This document shows, one piece after another, positions 16,041 to 23,515 of a stretch of 29,732 bases of DNA. The notes below the pieces were generated by a model. That model saw only the letters and a list, made by a program, of their open reading frames with translations, did no database searches and was not told the DNA's origin. The DNA lies in the IMG/VR virus record IMGVR_UViG_3300017917_000353, positions 1 through 29,732 of that record; one strand, 5' to 3'. Numbering within the stretch: the stretch's first letter is position 1; every line of letters begins with the position of its first letter. A program made the translations under genes and the position numbers. This stretch comes from a virus.

Positions 16041-16547
16041 TTACAATGCGGCTGGAACTGGTAGATAATATTCTACAATAATTTCAGCACGACCAGCAGT
16101 TAAATCATTAACATTAGGAACTACAGCAATTTCACCATTAGCAGCACCAATTGTTTTACCAATCAATGCACCAGCAGTTCCACTAGCACCATCAATAATA
16201 GAACCTACAACACCGATGGCAGTTTGTGTAGCTTGTACAGCAGTGATTAAACCATCATTATCAATCTCTGTACCAGCAGAGTTTTGCAACCCTACTTGCA
16301 AGTCAGTAGTTGTTGATGTTGATGTAAATGCAGCTAAAATACGAAGTTTAGCACTAAGAATTGTACTATTAGCAGGAATAGTCAATCCTAAGTTATTAGC
16401 TCCACCCACAGGCAAATCATTATAATCAAAAATATATTTGATTATTTTTTTATCCTGAGTTAGGGATGCTCCCCCAAACTTCATATTTGTTTTTCTAGGG
16501 CCAAAAAACCCTAAAACATTTCTTACAGCTAAAGATTCAAAAGGCAT
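16041..16547 (-). CDS. Capsid-associated beta-rich protein (decoration candidate)
   Basis: A 168-residue protein encoded directly after the major capsid gene. It is hydrophobic/Thr/Ala-rich with a regular beta pattern (LGLTIPANSTILSAKLRI, AEIIVEYYLPVPA) and no cysteine or charge clusters, as expected for a protein that binds the capsid surface. Small genes in this slot commonly encode decoration or head-stabilising proteins, so that role is proposed; no diagnostic motif proves it. It ends 6 nt before the strong hairpin and would therefore share the highly expressed capsid transcript. GGAG precedes the start. Confidence 0.65.
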   Translation of the reverse strand: MPFESLAVRNVLGFFGPRKTNMKFGGASLTQDKKIIKYIFDYNDLPVGGANNLGLTIPANSTILSAKLRILAAFTSTSTTTDLQVGLQNSAGTEIDNDGLITAVQATQTAIGVVGSIIDGASGTAGALIGKTIGAANGEIAVVPNVNDLTAGRAEIIVEYYLPVPAAL

Positions 16548-16563
16548 AATTTACTCCTTAATA

Positions 16564-17547
16564 TTAATATACAGCAGGGTTGGTAAGAATAATACCAAGT
16601 GTATCAGTACGTTGTGCTCCCATACCAAAACGGCTGGTAGTTTTGAAAGCATCACGTTCCATTGCATGCTGTCTCCATGTTTCAGTTTTAACCATACGAC
16701 GCCATGCGTGCATAATAGGTTTACAATTATCATCAGAAACACACATAAAGATATTAGCCACATCACCAATAGCTGCTGTAGTATTTGCTAAATTATAAGT
16801 TGAAGCATTAATAGCTTCTGTTGCAGTTTTAACAGGTAGGAAATTACTTGTCCAAATATCCCAACCATAGATATTTTTTACAAATCGATGAGTTTTTACA
16901 AATCCATCTGTAACAATACCTTCAAACATTGGGTTATTAGATACATTAACTAGATTACTTAAACTATTCATGGTTGCTTCCACTGCTGGATCAACAATAG
17001 CAATACGTCCATCAGCAGGAACATTTGCTTTATCAAAAGCAAACTTCATTGCAATAAGATCACTCATAGACATAACACGGGTGGTTACACCTGCACCACC
17101 ACCAATCCAACGATGTGGACGTCCATTTGTTAAGTTAACATTTGCAGTGGTTTGAGCAGCATTAGCTACTGCTAAGAAACGTGTTTCATGATATTCTGCT
17201 AAAGCACGAGTAGATTCTAAAGCGCGTTGAGCTAACAAAGCATCAATTTGTGAACCATCTTCACGTAGTTTATCGGTGATATACCAAGCATCACCTACCC
17301 AATCAGTAATAGAAAGAGTTAGAGTGTTAGTGTCAATAGGTGTAAATTCTGGTTCAACATCCTCAGCCATATCCTGAATAGATGCTGCACCAATTGTTTT
17401 AACATTTAATGTTGTACCATTACCAAACATACTAACATCACGCCACATTCCTTCTGGAAGTTGGTAAGCTGGTAAGTTTGTTAAGATAAAATCGTCATAT
17501 ACCTGTGCGTCAATAAACGCTGGAGATTGTGTAGTAGTTAAAGACAT
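16564..17547 (-). CDS. Major capsid protein
   Basis: A 327-residue protein of the size and composition of HK97-fold coat proteins. The N terminus (SPAFIDAQVYDDFILTN), the segment TLTLSITDWVGDAWYITDKL, the central RIAIVDPAVEATMNSLSNL domain and the C-terminal FKTTSRFGMGAQRTDTLGII fit the coat proteins found after scaffold genes in podoviruses. It self-assembles into the icosahedral shell around the scaffold and portal. It lies 6 nt after the scaffold gene with AAAGGA as ribosome-binding site. No delta-domain protease site is evident, in agreement with a separate scaffold protein. Confidence 0.88.
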   Translation of the reverse strand: MSLTTTQSPAFIDAQVYDDFILTNLPAYQLPEGMWRDVSMFGNGTTLNVKTIGAASIQDMAEDVEPEFTPIDTNTLTLSITDWVGDAWYITDKLREDGSQIDALLAQRALESTRALAEYHETRFLAVANAAQTTANVNLTNGRPHRWIGGGAGVTTRVMSMSDLIAMKFAFDKANVPADGRIAIVDPAVEATMNSLSNLVNVSNNPMFEGIVTDGFVKTHRFVKNIYGWDIWTSNFLPVKTATEAINASTYNLANTTAAIGDVANIFMCVSDDNCKPIMHAWRRMVKTETWRQHAMERDAFKTTSRFGMGAQRTDTLGIILTNPAVY

Positions 17548-17553
17548 ATTATA

Positions 17554-18276
17554 TTATCCTTTGTTAAGATTATTAAGAACTTTTTGCCTAGATGCTTGAA
17601 AAGCACTCATAACATCTTTGGTAGTAGCATATCTAGGTAATTTAGAACTTGGTTCTGCTTTACCATTAGATGAAGGGGCAATTACACTAGAAGTTAATTT
17701 ACCACTCTGTGTATTTGTATTAGAATTTGTTAATCCAGCTAAAGCTAAAACAGCAGCAGGTGAAGATAAAGCTAATTGATTAAGTTGTAAAACAGACATA
17801 CCATGATCCTTTGCTAATTTGTTATATGTCTCTTCAGCTTTAGTTCCAAATACTTCTGTAAATCTACTAGTAACAATTGAGGCATTAGTTTGTTGTTGCG
17901 TAGCTAATGTCTTTTTTTCTAATACTTGTTCTACAATCTGAGACAAAACATTAGGATCAGCTTCTACACTAGCAGGGGTTTCCTTCTCTTGTTGGAAAGC
18001 AGATTTTTTTATCTCATTAAGCACTTCCTCAGCAGCCTTGCGTTTAATCAATTCCTCTTTCAATTGTCTATTTTCCTCTTCAAGAGTAGAAATATGTTTT
18101 TGAGCATGAGGAACAGATTTAAGGGCATCTTCTGCTGTTTTGTACTTCTTACCATCACCTACTAAATCTACTACTTCTGTCGGAATAGTGAATGTAGGAG
18201 GCGTAGCCACACCTTCTGTAGAAGCAGGTGTATTAGTTACATTTGCTTGGTCAGCATTAAAAATAGTTTCATCCAT
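17554..18276 (-). CDS. Scaffolding protein
   Basis: A 240-residue acidic protein with a disordered Thr/Pro/Val-rich N terminus, a strong central coiled coil (about residues 57-100: HISTLEEENRQLKEELIKRK, AAEEVLNEIKK), a second helical region, and a basic C-terminal helix-turn segment (ATTKDVMSAFQASRQKVLNN). Acidic, coiled-coil and immediately upstream of the capsid gene is the standard profile of phage scaffold proteins, which direct capsid assembly and are then expelled. The basic C-terminal helix is the usual coat-binding element. No protease domain is seen. Confidence 0.85.
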   Translation of the reverse strand: MDETIFNADQANVTNTPASTEGVATPPTFTIPTEVVDLVGDGKKYKTAEDALKSVPHAQKHISTLEEENRQLKEELIKRKAAEEVLNEIKKSAFQQEKETPASVEADPNVLSQIVEQVLEKKTLATQQQTNASIVTSRFTEVFGTKAEETYNKLAKDHGMSVLQLNQLALSSPAAVLALAGLTNSNTNTQSGKLTSSVIAPSSNGKAEPSSKLPRYATTKDVMSAFQASRQKVLNNLNKG

Positions 18277-18277
18277 A

Positions 18278-18499
18278 TTATTCTTTATTTGGTATCATAT
18301 TTAAAAGTTTATTACAAAATCTAACAACTCCACCATTTGCAGATTGTTTTAATGCCCATGATGGAGAGGTAAAATCTTCATCTGAATAATTATCTTTTGA
18401 TCTTATTCTAACTTCTTCTTGTATTATCTCTCTTATAATATTAATTACTTCAGATTTAGATAAATCCTTATATTTTGGAGACTTTAATAAATTATCCAT
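18278..18499 (-). CDS. 73-residue hypothetical protein at the head of the scaffold-capsid transcript
   Basis: A small protein (MDNLLKSPKYKDLSKSEVIN...) with amphipathic helices and a mid-region DEDFTSPSWALKQSANGG; no known family. There is no ribosome-binding site before its ATG. Instead a sigma70-like promoter (TATAAT at 18506-18511) ends 6 nt before the ATG, so transcription would begin at or within one base of the start codon, giving a leaderless mRNA. It stops 1 nt before the scaffold ATG. It may be a capsid-assembly or packaging accessory; alternatively it may serve mainly as a translated leader that couples into the scaffold gene. Confidence 0.7.
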   Translation of the reverse strand: MDNLLKSPKYKDLSKSEVINIIREIIQEEVRIRSKDNYSDEDFTSPSWALKQSANGGVVRFCNKLLNMIPNKE

Positions 18500-18505
18500 A
18501 TTTAT

Positions 18506-18534
18506 ATTATATACTATTATGTTATATAAGTCAA
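18506..18534 (-). promoter_or_regulatory. Sigma70-type promoter for the scaffold-capsid unit, likely leaderless
   Basis: On the minus strand, TTGACT (18534 down to 18529), a 17-nt spacer, then TATAAT (18511 down to 18506): five and six of six consensus matches with ideal spacing. It lies in the only gap (42 nt) between portal and downstream genes. The ATG of the 73-residue gene is exactly 6 nt after TATAAT, so the start site should coincide with the start codon. Confidence 0.85.
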
Positions 18535-18541
18535 TATAATA

Positions 18542-20299
18542 TTAAATCAAGTTCTCTTCTACAGGGGTGATAGACTCATCCTGTAATGCTGTAGATGCTT
18601 GATTGACAAGTCTTTGTGTCTCTTGTTGTTCCATAATAGCCACATTGTCTCTAAATAGTTTATATCTTGTTAATCCCATAGTTTCTTCAATCAATTTAGT
18701 TAATTGTTTACGTGATAAATCTGGTTGAATAATCTGACCTAATGGACTATTAAATATACCTGTTAGATTCTGAATAAGTTGTGATCTAGCTGCAAAATGT
18801 CTAGCTCCAATAGGACGTAATTTACCAGCAGCAGTTATGTCGTCTCTTGTTATTGATTGGAAGGTTACAGCTCCAAATTGATCATCTACAATTTTCAATG
18901 TATCAGCTATATTAAGATTTCTCCTAGATACTTCCAACATTAGATTTAAAATAGGTTCTAAAAATTGAATTTCAAATTTATGAATTTTAGAATTAAAAAT
19001 TCTACCAGCAGCATTATCAAGACTTTGTACTTCAAAAGCAGTTTTTTCCCCTGGTGTACGAATACCCATAGCCTGCTTAGGTGCCCCTGCCATTTCTTCC
19101 ATCATTTCCATAATGAAAGCAATTTCATTGTTTACTTGGAAAGCAGCAGCATTAGGTGCCATTGGTACAAGATCACCATCTTCAGGTATATCAATAATTT
19201 CACCTGGACGCCATTCAAAGGGTGATACATCTCCTACTTTTTTCAATGGTGGATGAATAGTCAAATCAAGTGCATCAGCTTTAAGATTTTCTAAGTGATC
19301 CAATCTATATTGCATTCCTACTAGGTTATCTAAAGCTCCCATAGAATAAAGATTATCTGGTCTATCTCTCCATCCAACACACACTTTATTATCTTTACCT
19401 AACCAGTTAGGGTTAGCTATATTCCTTAATATAAACTCACCATCAGCAATAGTAACTAGGCGATTTTCTAAAAGTTCATCATTTTGATCATCATATATAT
19501 CACCTTCAAATTCTATAATTTCAATTAATCCTGATCCGAGATATTCAGAAAAACTACCAAATCCATCAGCATAATATCCATCTGCTTTATCTAAATCTTC
19601 TCTACCATAAGCAGATAATGTTCTCCTACGATCCATAACCTTTTTAAAGACTTCTTGATCAAATTTAAGATCAGGTCTACTAATCATTTCTTTCTTAAGA
19701 TCACCAATAGTTTTTAAATATCGAGTAAACTTAGGTGATTTGTTATAGTGGATTGCAGTAGGATTGAATACATGATCTAATGGAGAAATCCTTAACAGTT
19801 TTGCTCCTATGTATGTAGTTACATCTTGTTGAATACTTTCATCATAATGTTTCTCATGTATGAAAATCACCTCACCAATAGCCATGCCATAATCTATATA
19901 GTCATACAACAACTGAGAGATAGTTTCTCGTAGATTGGATGTTTTAGCTTTATTCTTAATGTACATCTCAATTATTCTACGTTTTTCTTTAGAAACACTT
20001 GCTTCATCATCCCCTTCCCATATAAGCCACTCATCATTAGGGAACAAAGCATCTATATAATTTGCATGGAGATTATCTCTAATTTGACATATTTTAGGAA
20101 TAGTAGTAGTATTTTTCCACGGTAGAGAACTATTTGATGTAGAGCTTGTATCTGTAGCAAAGATATAATTTCTTAATTCTTTCTTTTCTTCTATCCAATT
20201 ATCTCTTTGTACACGCCACTTATCATATAAATTAATTAAACTTCTAGCTAAGTTATCTTTACTAGATAAAATGTCTTTCAAAATTGCTACCTTATTCAT
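18542..20299 (-). CDS. Portal (head-tail connector) protein
   Basis: A 585-residue protein of typical portal length. It forms the dodecameric ring at the capsid vertex through which the terminase packages DNA. The N-terminal region (ICQIRDNLHANYIDALFPND, then EWLIWEGDDEAS) is characteristic of a podovirus portal group; the middle holds the beta-rich wing/stem section (LRISPLDHVFNPTAIHYNKS) and the C-terminal part is helical, including the MMEEMAGAPKQAMGIRTPGE stretch common in portals. The final segment (about 540-585) is Gln/Glu-rich, like a barrel tail. Its start overlaps the large terminase stop (ATGA), and it is followed by a strong promoter. Confidence 0.88.
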   Translation of the reverse strand: MNKVAILKDILSSKDNLARSLINLYDKWRVQRDNWIEEKKELRNYIFATDTSSTSNSSLPWKNTTTIPKICQIRDNLHANYIDALFPNDEWLIWEGDDEASVSKEKRRIIEMYIKNKAKTSNLRETISQLLYDYIDYGMAIGEVIFIHEKHYDESIQQDVTTYIGAKLLRISPLDHVFNPTAIHYNKSPKFTRYLKTIGDLKKEMISRPDLKFDQEVFKKVMDRRRTLSAYGREDLDKADGYYADGFGSFSEYLGSGLIEIIEFEGDIYDDQNDELLENRLVTIADGEFILRNIANPNWLGKDNKVCVGWRDRPDNLYSMGALDNLVGMQYRLDHLENLKADALDLTIHPPLKKVGDVSPFEWRPGEIIDIPEDGDLVPMAPNAAAFQVNNEIAFIMEMMEEMAGAPKQAMGIRTPGEKTAFEVQSLDNAAGRIFNSKIHKFEIQFLEPILNLMLEVSRRNLNIADTLKIVDDQFGAVTFQSITRDDITAAGKLRPIGARHFAARSQLIQNLTGIFNSPLGQIIQPDLSRKQLTKLIEETMGLTRYKLFRDNVAIMEQQETQRLVNQASTALQDESITPVEENLI

Positions 20300-21813
20300 C
20301 TAACACCTCCAAAACGCGGATGAAATTTAACTACATTAGTAATTGATTGTTTATAAGATGATTTAGCAGGTAATGCTATAGCAATTGCATTAGCTAATGC
20401 TTCCTTAATATCATCATGTGGTGGTCTACGAAGCACTAATTCCTCTTCTAAAAGTTGATTATTTCCACCTTTATAATGCCATATTCTCATATTTTCATAT
20501 CTATGTCCTAATATAGCATCTATTCTTTCTTCTTTATCTCCCTCATGTCTTGAAGGCCTATATTCATCAATAGTTATACTTACACCACGAGGTTTAATAT
20601 AACTATCCTTAAGTTCACGTACAATTGCTTGCTGTGCTACTGTCACCTCAGCTCTCCATTTTCGCACTCCCCATTTATTGTGGGCTTCTAATATCCTATC
20701 AAAGTATTCAGATATTCTATCTGTCTTAAATCGAATAATATCCAAAACATAATGATAGTTTTCTGAATCAGTTCCAACAACAACAATAGCAGTGTTATCA
20801 GCTTTCTTTTTTAGAGAGAAAGCAAAGTCAATTGCAGCAGATAAATTCAATTTTTTGTCTTTAAAAAACCAAAATCCATCTTCTTCCTTGAGAAACTTCT
20901 TTTCATAATATTGAAACTTACTACTATTAATGCTTTCTGATCCTGAAGCATTAGGTTCATTATAATATTGAGCATAAAATTGAGCTTGATCTACATATTT
21001 AGCTTTAATCCTTGATAGCACTTCATCATTAAAACCAAACATTTTTCCATCTTTACGGGAACTTCTCGGCCATAGAAACTCACCTTCTGTTTCTACAACC
21101 CTCATAAATACCTCATAAACTTCATCTTCAACTTCACCATCTGGAGTATAACGGTTTTCTTTCATTGTTATGAGAGTGTTATACAAATCAGAAGGATGAT
21201 ATCTTGTACCTACTACAACCTCTTCTGCATTTGGTTCTTCAATAGATGCTAATTGTGAATATAAGGCTGCAACCTTACTTCTACCTTCCTCAGTGTAAGC
21301 ATTGCCTGGTACAACTAAGTCATCTAATACCACTTTAGTAGCATGGAATCCAGTGGTGTTACCTGTAATACCTATAGCTTTTACTGATGGATCACGAGTA
21401 CCCTCAGATTTTCTAGAAGGATGATCTACAATAAATTCAGTAGTAGTCCATCTCTCACGTTTACCCTCATCTGGATGAATCATATCAGGCCAATATCTGC
21501 GATATATAGGACTATCAATTACTTGTTTAATCTGATACAATTGTTTTTCAGCTAAATCGGCTGTAGCTGATACATATAAAATTGTTTCTGTAGGATTCCT
21601 AGTTATCCACCAAGCAACTAAAAAAGCTACAATTTTACTCTTCATATGTCCACGAGGAAGTAGCACTAATTTATTATCTTTAGCTTCCTCTCTAGTTAAC
21701 CAAGAACCCAATTCTACATGGACATCTCCTAAATGAATATAAGGAGCTACCAATCGTATAAAAGTAATAAAATGAGCCTCAGCAGACTCTCTAATCTCTT
21801 CTTTCGTTGTCAT
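20296..21813 (-). CDS. terL: Terminase large subunit
   Basis: A 505-residue packaging motor. The ATPase domain has a variant Walker A at 52-60 (LPRGHMKSK), Walker B with catalytic acid at 161-165 (VVLDD) and a coupling-type stretch VVVGTRYH. The C-terminal RNase H-like nuclease starts at NLSAAIDFAFS (first metal-binding Asp) and continues through HYVLDIIRFKTD, with a late acidic segment RRPPHDDIKEALANA. The order ATPase-nuclease and the length are normal for podoviruses. It translocates DNA into the prohead and cuts concatemers. The start overlaps the Rz gene by 23 nt, so packaging and lysis genes are coupled. Confidence 0.95.
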   Translation of the reverse strand: MTTKEEIRESAEAHFITFIRLVAPYIHLGDVHVELGSWLTREEAKDNKLVLLPRGHMKSKIVAFLVAWWITRNPTETILYVSATADLAEKQLYQIKQVIDSPIYRRYWPDMIHPDEGKRERWTTTEFIVDHPSRKSEGTRDPSVKAIGITGNTTGFHATKVVLDDLVVPGNAYTEEGRSKVAALYSQLASIEEPNAEEVVVGTRYHPSDLYNTLITMKENRYTPDGEVEDEVYEVFMRVVETEGEFLWPRSSRKDGKMFGFNDEVLSRIKAKYVDQAQFYAQYYNEPNASGSESINSSKFQYYEKKFLKEEDGFWFFKDKKLNLSAAIDFAFSLKKKADNTAIVVVGTDSENYHYVLDIIRFKTDRISEYFDRILEAHNKWGVRKWRAEVTVAQQAIVRELKDSYIKPRGVSITIDEYRPSRHEGDKEERIDAILGHRYENMRIWHYKGGNNQLLEEELVLRRPPHDDIKEALANAIAIALPAKSSYKQSITNVVKFHPRFGGVR

Positions 21814-22252
21814 AAATCTCTTTTTGAGTGTTAGCCCATTCTATAGCATTGTTTAGTTTTATTTGGCACTCTGAGCCTTCTCTAATGAGTTCCTCAACTC
21901 TTGATTGATACCATCCAATTGCTCTATAGAAAGACTCTCTTTTAAATGTGATTTCTGTAGGTAAACTGGTATCTGCGGAAAGGGAGGACAAGTTACTGGA
22001 ACTGGACTTACGCAGCCTGTTAATAGCAATATTAAGATAGTCAATATCATTCTCATATTTTTTATTATTTTCCTTCAAATTTATTGAACTTTCATGCTTA
22101 ACTAATTTTATAAAATCCTCTTGTTTACGAGCAATTTGTTCACTCTGTTTACGGAGATCAACTTCATTTTCATACTTAAATAAGTAGTAGACAGTTGATC
22201 CTCCAAGCATTAATGATAGAGCTGAGAAAGCAGCTATTATATAACCCATCAT
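21791..22252 (-). CDS. Rz-type inner-membrane spanin
   Basis: A 153-residue i-spanin: an N-terminal transmembrane segment (about 4-26, YIIAAFSALSLMLGGSTVYY), then a long periplasmic coiled coil (SEQIARKQEDFIKLVKHE... and NDIDYLNIAINRLRKS), a Ser-rich linker and a second helical part ending near SECQIKLNNAIEWANTQ. With its Rz1 partner it spans the periplasm and fuses inner and outer membranes in the last step of lysis. The Rz1 gene lies wholly inside this gene in another frame. Its start overlaps the lysozyme stop (ATGA) and its end overlaps terL. Confidence 0.85.
   Translation of the reverse strand: MMGYIIAAFSALSLMLGGSTVYYLFKYENEVDLRKQSEQIARKQEDFIKLVKHESSINLKENNKKYENDIDYLNIAINRLRKSSSSNLSSLSADTSLPTEITFKRESFYRAIGWYQSRVEELIREGSECQIKLNNAIEWANTQKEIYDNERRD
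21859..22056 (-). CDS. Rz1-type outer-membrane lipoprotein spanin, embedded in Rz
   Basis: A 65-residue lipoprotein lying entirely within the Rz gene in a different reading frame. The signal peptide (MRMILTILILLLTGC) ends in the lipobox LLTGC with the lipidated Cys15. The mature part is short and proline-rich (VSPVPVTCPPFPQIPVY), followed by a helix (IEQLDGINQELRNSLEKAQ). These are the hallmarks of an o-spanin anchored in the outer membrane that binds the Rz periplasmic domain. It is not a shadow frame: lipobox, proline content and nested position all match the lambda-type embedded arrangement. Confidence 0.85.
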   Translation of the reverse strand: MRMILTILILLLTGCVSPVPVTCPPFPQIPVYLQKSHLKESLSIEQLDGINQELRNSLEKAQSAK

Positions 22253-23016
22253 TTGTTATATTCACCTAAACAAATTCTATATTCCTCTTGACGGCGATTA
22301 TTTAGTCCTTGAACAACTTCACCTTTAACTCGATTCCATCTTAAAATCTGCTCACATGCTTCTTTATATTTAGATTCATTTAAATATTTAACTAATGTGC
22401 TCTTACAAAAATTAGCCCCTCCAATATTGTATACCAAAGAAGCATAAGCATCATATTCATGCTGATATAAGGGAACTTTTACACATTGGGCTATTGCAGG
22501 GTGAAACTTATTAGCTACATCCTTAATTAATTTCCTTTCAGCTTCTTCTTTTGTAATAGTGTCGCCAAGTTTTACACCCTCAGTAGTTCCATACCCAATT
22601 GTAGGAATACCTGCCATATCCACATATGCTTTAGATCGGAATCCCTCAAAATGTGTAATTGTTCCCACCGTAAGAGCTGAACCAATCACTAGGGAAGCAA
22701 TAGCTACTCTACCAGTTTTAGATTCTTCTTTCTTGTCAACTTTTGGTTTAGTTTTAGGTTCAGATTTAAACCCCACTTTATCAGAAGATGCCATAGTTGC
22801 TATTTGATTATAAATACCGTACAATGCCATAATTGCCCCAGCAATTGTATTTAATGTTGTGTCATCTACAACTAAGTTTATCCCAAAGAAAGATAAACTA
22901 GCTAGCACCAAACCTAGAAAACCTACTAAATAGGCTACATTAATCTGACCATTTTTCCATGCTTCAGGATTTGTTACAACCTTCCCTTGTTTTAATACTT
23001 CAGGTAAATTAAGCAT
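22249..23016 (-). CDS. GH24 lysozyme with N-terminal holin-like membrane domain and SAR-like segment
   Basis: A 255-residue endolysin. The C-terminal GH24 domain carries the exact E-8aa-D-5aa-T triad: Glu124 (HFEG), Asp133 (YVDMAG), Thr139 (PTIGYGTT). It cleaves peptidoglycan glycan strands. Ahead of it, residues 104-122 (VAIASLVIGSALTVGTITHF) are weakly hydrophobic and Gly/Ala/Ser/Thr-rich like a SAR (signal-anchor-release) segment. Further upstream two hydrophobic helices (about 27-50 and 56-76) separated by a short acidic turn resemble a small phage holin, joined by a Lys/Glu-rich linker (85-102). Usual GH24 endolysins are 145-180 residues, so about 80-100 residues are extra. A separate holin gene is not obvious beside it. 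The stop overlaps the Rz start. Confidence 0.9.
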   Translation of the reverse strand: MLNLPEVLKQGKVVTNPEAWKNGQINVAYLVGFLGLVLASLSFFGINLVVDDTTLNTIAGAIMALYGIYNQIATMASSDKVGFKSEPKTKPKVDKKEESKTGRVAIASLVIGSALTVGTITHFEGFRSKAYVDMAGIPTIGYGTTEGVKLGDTITKEEAERKLIKDVANKFHPAIAQCVKVPLYQHEYDAYASLVYNIGGANFCKSTLVKYLNESKYKEACEQILRWNRVKGEVVQGLNNRRQEEYRICLGEYNK

Positions 23017-23251
23017 TATCTCCTCCTTCTACAAAAGGACAATATCCTTTAGATGGATAAATTGGAACATAAAATTTAATTTGCTGAATAATTAATTCTC
23101 GCATAGACTCATTAGTTTCTGCACAATATTTATCATTGAGTATTTCTACAGCTTTACCTACTTCTGTCACCATTGTATTTAATTTTTGCTTAGATGTTGC
23201 AGAACATGCAACAGTTGATAATACAATTAAAATTATAAATAAATATTTCAC
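23009..23251 (-). CDS. Small lipoprotein in the lysis cassette
   Basis: An 80-residue protein with a lipoprotein signal (MKYLFIILIVLSTVACS): short charged start, hydrophobic core, and lipobox STVAC giving lipidated Cys16. The mature part has two more cysteines (KYCAETN and GYCPFVE) that could form a disulfide in the periplasm. It overlaps the lysozyme start by 8 nt and the HNH stop by 4 nt, so it is co-translated with the lysis genes. It is distinct from Rz1, lacking the proline-rich stretch. Possible roles are superinfection exclusion or lysis accessory; neither is shown by the sequence. Confidence 0.75.
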   Translation of the reverse strand: MKYLFIILIVLSTVACSATSKQKLNTMVTEVGKAVEILNDKYCAETNESMRELIIQQIKFYVPIYPSKGYCPFVEGGDNA

Positions 23252-23505
23252 TTTTTAGCCTCTCTCTTTTTACGTTGAACTTCTTTTTGTGCATTAGTTT
23301 TTGCTGATACAACTCTTACATTTGATTTATTATTACTTCCACCTTCAGAAAGTGGTTTTATATGGTCAGCTTCTCTAGGATCACCTACTTTTAATCCTGC
23401 ATCACTTCGTGCTTTATTACGCATAGCACGCTCTTTACCTCGTTTATCTCCATTACGTTTTTCCCATGCCCTCTCTTTCTTATAGTCTCTTTTCCCGTTA
23501 GTCAT
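23248..23505 (-). CDS. Small HNH-type nuclease-like protein
   Basis: An 85-residue highly basic protein with a C-terminal HNH-like core: EADHIKPLSEGGSNNKSNVR (Asp47, His48, Asn62) and SAKTNAQKE (Asn71). The N terminus (KRDYKKERAWEKRNGDKRGK, then ERAMRNKAR) is a basic helix. Similar short basic HNH proteins occur near terminase and structural genes of many phages, where they are suspected to help DNA packaging or processing. The start ATG (23505) has no close ribosome-binding site; GGAGG lies 16 nt upstream inside the end of the preceding gene. A 15-bp duplicate of its start region occurs at the beginning of that preceding HNH gene. Confidence 0.8.
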   Translation of the reverse strand: MTNGKRDYKKERAWEKRNGDKRGKERAMRNKARSDAGLKVGDPREADHIKPLSEGGSNNKSNVRVVSAKTNAQKEVQRKKREAKK

Positions 23506-23511
23506 AAATGG
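23497..23511. repeat. 15-bp direct repeat, copy A (start of small HNH gene)
   Basis: GTTAGTCATAAATGG, identical to 24029-24043. On the minus strand it reads CCATTTATGACTAAC and contains the ATG of the 85-residue gene. The two copies bracket the 176-residue HNH gene almost exactly, as expected if that gene was inserted with duplication of its target. Confidence 0.85.
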
Positions 23512-23515
23512 AATT

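Noticed and set aside
16551-16798. Frames overlapping the end of the major capsid gene
   Set aside because: Shadow translations of the capsid coding sequence on both strands.
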